The notes beneath the pieces are model-generated. The model saw only the letters and a list, made by a program, of their open reading frames with translations, made no database searches and was not told the origin of the DNA. This document shows positions 60,474-64,000 of a DNA stretch of 64,000 nt, in pieces. Position 1 is the first letter of the stretch. Each line of letters opens with the position of its first letter. Both the position numbers and the translations under genes were made by a program. Origin of the DNA: Idiomarina piscisalsi (GTDB taxonomy: Bacteria > Pseudomonadota > Gammaproteobacteria > Enterobacterales > Alteromonadaceae); contig NZ_CP022133.1 of assembly GCF_002211765.1 (NCBI RefSeq), forward strand, positions 2,294,001 through 2,358,000, read 5' to 3'.

Positions 60474-61499
60474 ATGAAAGCTTTGGCGAAACTGCATTCC
60501 AAACCCGGCATTTGGATGACCGATGTCGAGAAGCCTGAATGCGGCTATAACGATATTCTGATTAAAATTAAGAAAACGGCAATTTGCGGTACCGACGTAC
60601 ACATTTACAAATGGGACGACTGGTCACAAAAAACCATTCCAGTACCTATGGTGGTCGGTCACGAATACGTGGGCGAAGTCGCTGCCATGGGTGAAGGCGT
60701 ACGTGGTTTTGAGATTGGTGACCGCGTTTCTGGCGAAGGCCATATTACTTGCGGCCACTGCCGTAACTGCCGTGCCGGTCGTCGTCATTTATGTCGCAAC
60801 ACCTATGGCGTTGGCGTTAACCGCCCGGGTGCGTTTGCTGAGTATTTAGCGTTGCCAGCTGAGAACGCGTTTAAACTGCCGGACGACGTGACCGATGAAA
60901 TGGCGTCTATTTTTGACCCATTCGGTAATGCCGTACACACAGCACTGGCATTCGACTTAGTCGGTGAAGACGTTTTAATTACTGGCGCCGGCCCTATTGG
61001 CATTATGGCGGCAGCGGTTGCTCGTCACGTTGGCGCGCGCCATGTGGTTATTACTGACGTAAACGAATACCGCCTGGACTTGGCTCGTAAAATGGGTGTC
61101 ACCCGTGCAGTCGATGTCAGCAAAGAAAAACTGTCTGACGTCATGACAGAGTTGGGCATGAAAGAAGGTTTTGACGTTGGTCTGGAAATGTCGGGCGTCC
61201 CTTCTGCATTTTCGCAAATGCTGGCGACCATGAATCACGGCGGCAAGATTGCCATGTTAGGCATTCCACCGGAGAATGTCGCCATCGACTGGAACGAAGT
61301 CATTTTCAAAGGTCTGGTCATTAAAGGCATTTACGGTCGTGAAATGTTCGAAACCTGGTACAAAATGGCCAGCTTGTTACAGTCGGGTTTAGACATTTCG
61401 CCTATCCTGACTCATGAAATGTCAGTCGACGACTTCGAAGAGGGCTTTGAAACCATGATTTCAGGTCAGTCGGGTAAAGTCATTCTGAACTGGGACTAA
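60474..61499 (+). CDS. tdh: L-threonine 3-dehydrogenase
   Basis: Tdh is a zinc-dependent NAD enzyme that oxidises threonine to 2-amino-3-oxobutyrate, which Kbl then cleaves. The 341 residues show the catalytic zinc ligand Cys38 (AICGTDVH), GHEYVGEV, the structural zinc cluster [15 protein letters not shown] near 93-107 and the Rossmann motif [11 protein letters not shown] near 170-180. An AAGGAG site precedes the ATG. The kbl-tdh-glpE-glpG run suggests one transcript. Confidence 0.96.
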   Translation: MKALAKLHSKPGIWMTDVEKPECGYNDILIKIKKTAICGTDVHIYKWDDWSQKTIPVPMVVGHEYVGEVAAMGEGVRGFEIGDRVSGEGHITCGHCRNCRAGRRHLCRNTYGVGVNRPGAFAEYLALPAENAFKLPDDVTDEMASIFDPFGNAVHTALAFDLVGEDVLITGAGPIGIMAAAVARHVGARHVVITDVNEYRLDLARKMGVTRAVDVSKEKLSDVMTELGMKEGFDVGLEMSGVPSAFSQMLATMNHGGKIAMLGIPPENVAIDWNEVIFKGLVIKGIYGREMFETWYKMASLLQSGLDISPILTHEMSVDDFEEGFETMISGQSGKVILNWD

Positions 61500-61505
61500 A
61501 CGTCT

Positions 61506-61841
61506 ATGAGTTCAAACGAACGCACCTACGAATTGATGGAGTTAAACACCGCGGCAGATCACTGGCAAGCCGGTGACGCGGTGTTTGCCGACATTCGCGA
61601 CCCTCAATCTTTTGCTATGGGCCACATTCCGGGTGCGCAGCGCATCGACAACAGTAATTTGGGTGTGTTTTTGGAGTCTGTCGACAAAGACGCACCCATC
61701 ATCGTGGTTTGCTATCACGGCATTAGTAGTCAGGGCGCCGCAGAATATATTGCGGCCCAAGGCTTTAATAATGTCAGTAGTATGAACGGCGGCTTCACCG
61801 CCTGGTCCATGTCTTACCCCGAGCACGTTAACAAGGAATAA
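61506..61841 (+). CDS. glpE: Thiosulfate sulfurtransferase GlpE (rhodanese)
   Basis: GlpE is a single-domain rhodanese that transfers sulfane sulfur from thiosulfate to cyanide or other thiophilic acceptors. The 111 residues include the active-site loop CYHGISSQG with Cys69, and the family motif DIRDPQSFAMGHIPGA near 29-44. It begins 6 bp after tdh and ends 3 bp before glpG, the usual glpE-glpG pairing. Confidence 0.93.
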   Translation: MSSNERTYELMELNTAADHWQAGDAVFADIRDPQSFAMGHIPGAQRIDNSNLGVFLESVDKDAPIIVVCYHGISSQGAAEYIAAQGFNNVSSMNGGFTAWSMSYPEHVNKE

Positions 61842-61844
61842 ACC

Positions 61845-62690
61845 ATGCGCCGATTGCTGAGCAGTAAAGACCCGGAATGGATGCGAAAGCTTTACCAATA
61901 TCTGCGTCAGCACGGCATACCGGTGAGTGTCACGGAAAAAGGCGAGCAGCTGGAGCTGTGGTTGCACCAAAGCAGCTACGAGGCGCTCGCCAAGGACTTA
62001 GTTCAACAATGTAAGGCAAACCCGGAGTTACTGGACCAGGCTCCAACACAACAGCCGTCATCGGCACAAAGCACCTCTCGCTTTTCTCGTCGCTCAGCGC
62101 CTATTTCTTTGTCGTTACTGGCACAAAGCGGCTGGCTAACCCGCGTTGTTGCTGCGCTGTCGGTGTTGATTTTCATTGTTTTAAATATGTGGCCGGAAAC
62201 AACGCTCGAAACTTTAAAAATTAGCCGGTTTTTTAACGCTCTGCCCTTTGACCAGCCCTGGCGCTTTGTCACCCCGGTCTTTATGCATTTCACACTGCTT
62301 CATATTGTGTTCAATATTTTTTGGTGGTGGTACCTGGGCGGTCGTATTGAAAAGACGCTCGGCACGTCTTGGCTGCTGGCATTGTTCTTATTCTCCGGTA
62401 TTACCGCGAATGTTATTCAGTACCTCATGAACGGTCCAAACTTTGGCGGTATGTCGGGTGTGGTTTATGGTTTGCTTGGCTTCTGTTGGGTGTATAGCTT
62501 CCGCCGGGCGACACCACTGTATCTGCCGCCGGGGCTCATTGTCTTTATGCTGCTTTGGCTGGCACTGGGTTATACCGGTGTGCTTTGGGTCAATGTGGCT
62601 AACGAAGCGCATTTAGCCGGACTGCTGTCAGGTTGTTTAGCGGGTTTTGTGGTGCGGGCGCTGAATCCCACACCTAAAATTCGTTACTGA
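61845..62690 (+). CDS. glpG: Rhomboid intramembrane serine protease GlpG
   Basis: GlpG cleaves membrane proteins within the bilayer. The 281 residues have an N-terminal cytoplasmic domain (about 1-65) and six membrane helices from about 100 to 275. The catalytic dyad is Ser204 in GGMSGVVYG and His256 in EAHLAGLLSG. Oxyanion-site residues lie in HFTLLHIVFN near 148-157. The 3' end overlaps the convergent FliL-like gene by 7 bp. Confidence 0.95.
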   Translation: MRRLLSSKDPEWMRKLYQYLRQHGIPVSVTEKGEQLELWLHQSSYEALAKDLVQQCKANPELLDQAPTQQPSSAQSTSRFSRRSAPISLSLLAQSGWLTRVVAALSVLIFIVLNMWPETTLETLKISRFFNALPFDQPWRFVTPVFMHFTLLHIVFNIFWWWYLGGRIEKTLGTSWLLALFLFSGITANVIQYLMNGPNFGGMSGVVYGLLGFCWVYSFRRATPLYLPPGLIVFMLLWLALGYTGVLWVNVANEAHLAGLLSGCLAGFVVRALNPTPKIRY

Positions 62691-63082
62691 TAAATATACT
62701 TAGTGAAAATGACTTCTTTAATGACCGGGTTACCGGTTTCCTGAGTCATCAGCTCTTTGGCGCGCTCAAGGCATTTGAGTCGCAGTTGGTCGCGCCCGGT
62801 CATGGTGCGCACCTGCCGTTCTGTTGCTGTGCTCAAAATACTGATAAATTCGTTTCTTAACAGCGGCGCATGATGCTCCACCACACTCACATAACTTGGG
62901 TCGGGAACCATGACTTCCACAGCCACCCGCACAAAGCCAAGGCGGTAATCATTACCTTCTTTTAAATAATTGGTTGTTATGTCAGGTTCAAAGCCGTAGT
63001 ACGCAACGTCACTTTGAGCATTTGCGCCGGTACTCAGCAAGCACATTGTTAAAATTAAACCTAACGTCCGAATCAGTTTCAT
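62684..63082 (-). CDS. FliL-like exported protein
   Basis: A 132-residue protein starting at ATG 63082. An N-terminal hydrophobic segment (about 3-23, ending GANA) looks like a cleavable signal rather than the uncleaved anchor of classic FliL. The rest resembles the FliL C-terminal domain: RLGFVRVAVEVMVPDP then HHAPLLRNEFISILS and a TMTGRDQLRLKCLERAKELM stretch. FliL assists the flagellar stator. This copy is away from flagellar genes, so its role is open. Divergent from ubiC. Confidence 0.75.
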   Translation of the reverse strand: MKLIRTLGLILTMCLLSTGANAQSDVAYYGFEPDITTNYLKEGNDYRLGFVRVAVEVMVPDPSYVSVVEHHAPLLRNEFISILSTATERQVRTMTGRDQLRLKCLERAKELMTQETGNPVIKEVIFTKYIYQ

Positions 63083-63158
63083 ATAGCCACCCAGCTTTCG
63101 CTGTTCAATTGTTTCCTCTTTGCTATCATAGCGATAGAGCTTGATAACGCCAATACAA

Positions 63159-63743
63159 ATGACAACAGAGTTATACCCAGCACCAACATTTCCTGTCAGT
63201 GAACCGCTTAAATGGCAGTCTCCTGACAAGGTCGAACTCACCCCAACACAGCATGACTGGCTGTGCTTCGAGGGCTCGTTAACTCAGCGCCTGAAGAATA
63301 ATTGCGAGCATTTCGAGGTTCGTTTATTAGGGCAACAGGAAATGCTACTGCATGATGAAGAGCGCCGTCGCTTAAAGCAGAGTCAGCCGGCAGTGGTGCG
63401 CGAGGTGCTGCTATACTGTGACAATAAACCCTGGGTATTTGCTCGCAGTATTTTCGCAAAAAGCGCTGAAAACAACGAGCAGTTGCAACTTTCAGAACTG
63501 GGTAACCGTTCACTGGGCGACTCGTTATTTCAACGAGACGACTTAACCTCAGGACCGATTGAAATAGCGACTGTGACGGAATCCCATGTTATCGGCAAAC
63601 TGAACCAGCAGTGGTTTAACCATTCGAAACCCTTATTAGGTCGCCGCCGAATATTCTCGACCGCAGGGGAGCAACTGTTAGTCAGCGAGATATTTTTAAC
63701 GTCGTCACCCATTTATGAAGGGTCGCTAGAGGTAACAAAGTGA
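63159..63743 (+). CDS. ubiC: Chorismate pyruvate-lyase
   Basis: UbiC converts chorismate to 4-hydroxybenzoate and pyruvate, the first committed step of ubiquinone synthesis. The 194-residue protein (ATG at 63159) carries [20 protein letters not shown] near 82-101 and [10 protein letters not shown] near 118-127, with Arg and Glu residues that bind chorismate in the family, and [19 protein letters not shown] near the end. A TTG six codons upstream is open but weaker. It overlaps ubiA by 4 bp. Confidence 0.92.
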   Translation: MTTELYPAPTFPVSEPLKWQSPDKVELTPTQHDWLCFEGSLTQRLKNNCEHFEVRLLGQQEMLLHDEERRRLKQSQPAVVREVLLYCDNKPWVFARSIFAKSAENNEQLQLSELGNRSLGDSLFQRDDLTSGPIEIATVTESHVIGKLNQQWFNHSKPLLGRRRIFSTAGEQLLVSEIFLTSSPIYEGSLEVTK

Positions 63744-64000
63744 TAGCACAAAAACTTCAGGCATTTTGGCAGTTAATGCGGGCTGACCGCCCTATCGGAA
63801 CTTATTTGTTGGCGTGGCCAACAATATGGGCTTTGCTTATTGCCGGAACCGGTAATCCGCCATTGAAAATTGTGGTGATATTTCTGCTGGGTACCTTTGT
63901 TATGCGTTCCGCCGGCTGCGTAATCAATGACTTTGCTGATCGTAACTTCGACGGTCATGTCAGACGAACTAAACAGCGCCCCATTCCGGCGGGGAAAATA
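63740..64000 (+). CDS. ubiA: 4-hydroxybenzoate octaprenyltransferase, N-terminal 87 codons (cut by window edge)
   Basis: UbiA is a membrane prenyltransferase that attaches the polyprenyl tail to 4-hydroxybenzoate, the product of UbiC. Only the first 87 codons are inside the window. Two hydrophobic helices are visible (about 22-38 and 45-62), followed by the first aspartate-rich motif [20 protein letters not shown]. The start is GTG within GTGA, overlapping the ubiC stop by 4 bp. Confidence 0.94.
   Translation, partial: MIAQKLQAFWQLMRADRPIGTYLLAWPTIWALLIAGTGNPPLKIVVIFLLGTFVMRSAGCVINDFADRNFDGHVRRTKQRPIPAGKI

Overview
The window reads as a contiguous piece of a gammaproteobacterial chromosome, most likely from the Alteromonadales and probably an Idiomarina-like marine bacterium. 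This rests on near-E. coli RpoB, RpoC and EF-Tu sequences, on gene order (tRNA-tuf-trpT-secE-nusG-rplKAJL-rpoBC; hfq-hflXKC; tsaE-amiB-mutL-miaA; queG divergent from nnr; kbl-tdh) and on moderate base composition. The genus is an inference.

Region 1 (1-12.3 kb, all on the minus strand) is the transcription/translation core: a tRNA cluster Thr(TGT)-Tyr-Gly-Thr(GGT), tuf, tRNA-Trp, secE, nusG, rplK, rplA, rplJ, rplL, rpoB and the first 878 codons of rpoC. Control elements are visible: a tRNA promoter with a GC-rich discriminator, a terminator after tuf, a trpT-secE promoter, a terminator hairpin overlapping the rplK promoter, an L10 leader RNA, and an attenuator-like hairpin between rplL and rpoB.

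Region 2 (12.4-24.8 kb) is a housekeeping run on the minus strand: purA, then hflX-hflK-hflC, hfq, and an overlapping chain nnr-tsaE-amiB-mutL-miaA (tRNA modification, mismatch repair, cell separation, metabolite repair), with queG divergent. Region 3 (24.8-32.1 kb) holds yheV, yheS-yheU, nudE-cysQ, sthA and ompR-envZ, several of them convergent with overlapping 3' ends.

Region 4 (32.2-46.9 kb) is accessory DNA between ompR and greB, which are adjacent and divergent in E. coli. It has two tightly packed minus-strand runs. One is an RND adaptor, an RND pump, a periplasmic-sensor/PAS/degenerate GGDEF/EAL protein and a K+ channel. The other is a lipid kinase, a four-helix-bundle protein, a diguanylate cyclase and a DUF1275 membrane protein. 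The most unusual part is 43.8-46.9 kb: small unrelated genes all on one strand, separated by hairpin-forming sites that share a GGCGTTA core and look like integron attC sites. No integrase gene lies in the window, so this resembles a cluster of attC sites lacking an integrase (CALIN). Its cassettes encode a secreted HExxH metallopeptidase-like protein, a hypothetical protein, a DUF4236 membrane protein and a cupin.

Region 5 (47.2-64 kb) returns to core genes: greB, tex, a CJM1_0395/SprA-type predicted metalloprotease with a small flagellar-rod-like protein, a fatty-acid desaturase divergent from fabR with a FabR-type palindrome between them, an S9 peptidase, pckA, an NSS transporter, coaD, kbl-tdh-glpE-glpG, a FliL-like protein, ubiC and the start of ubiA.
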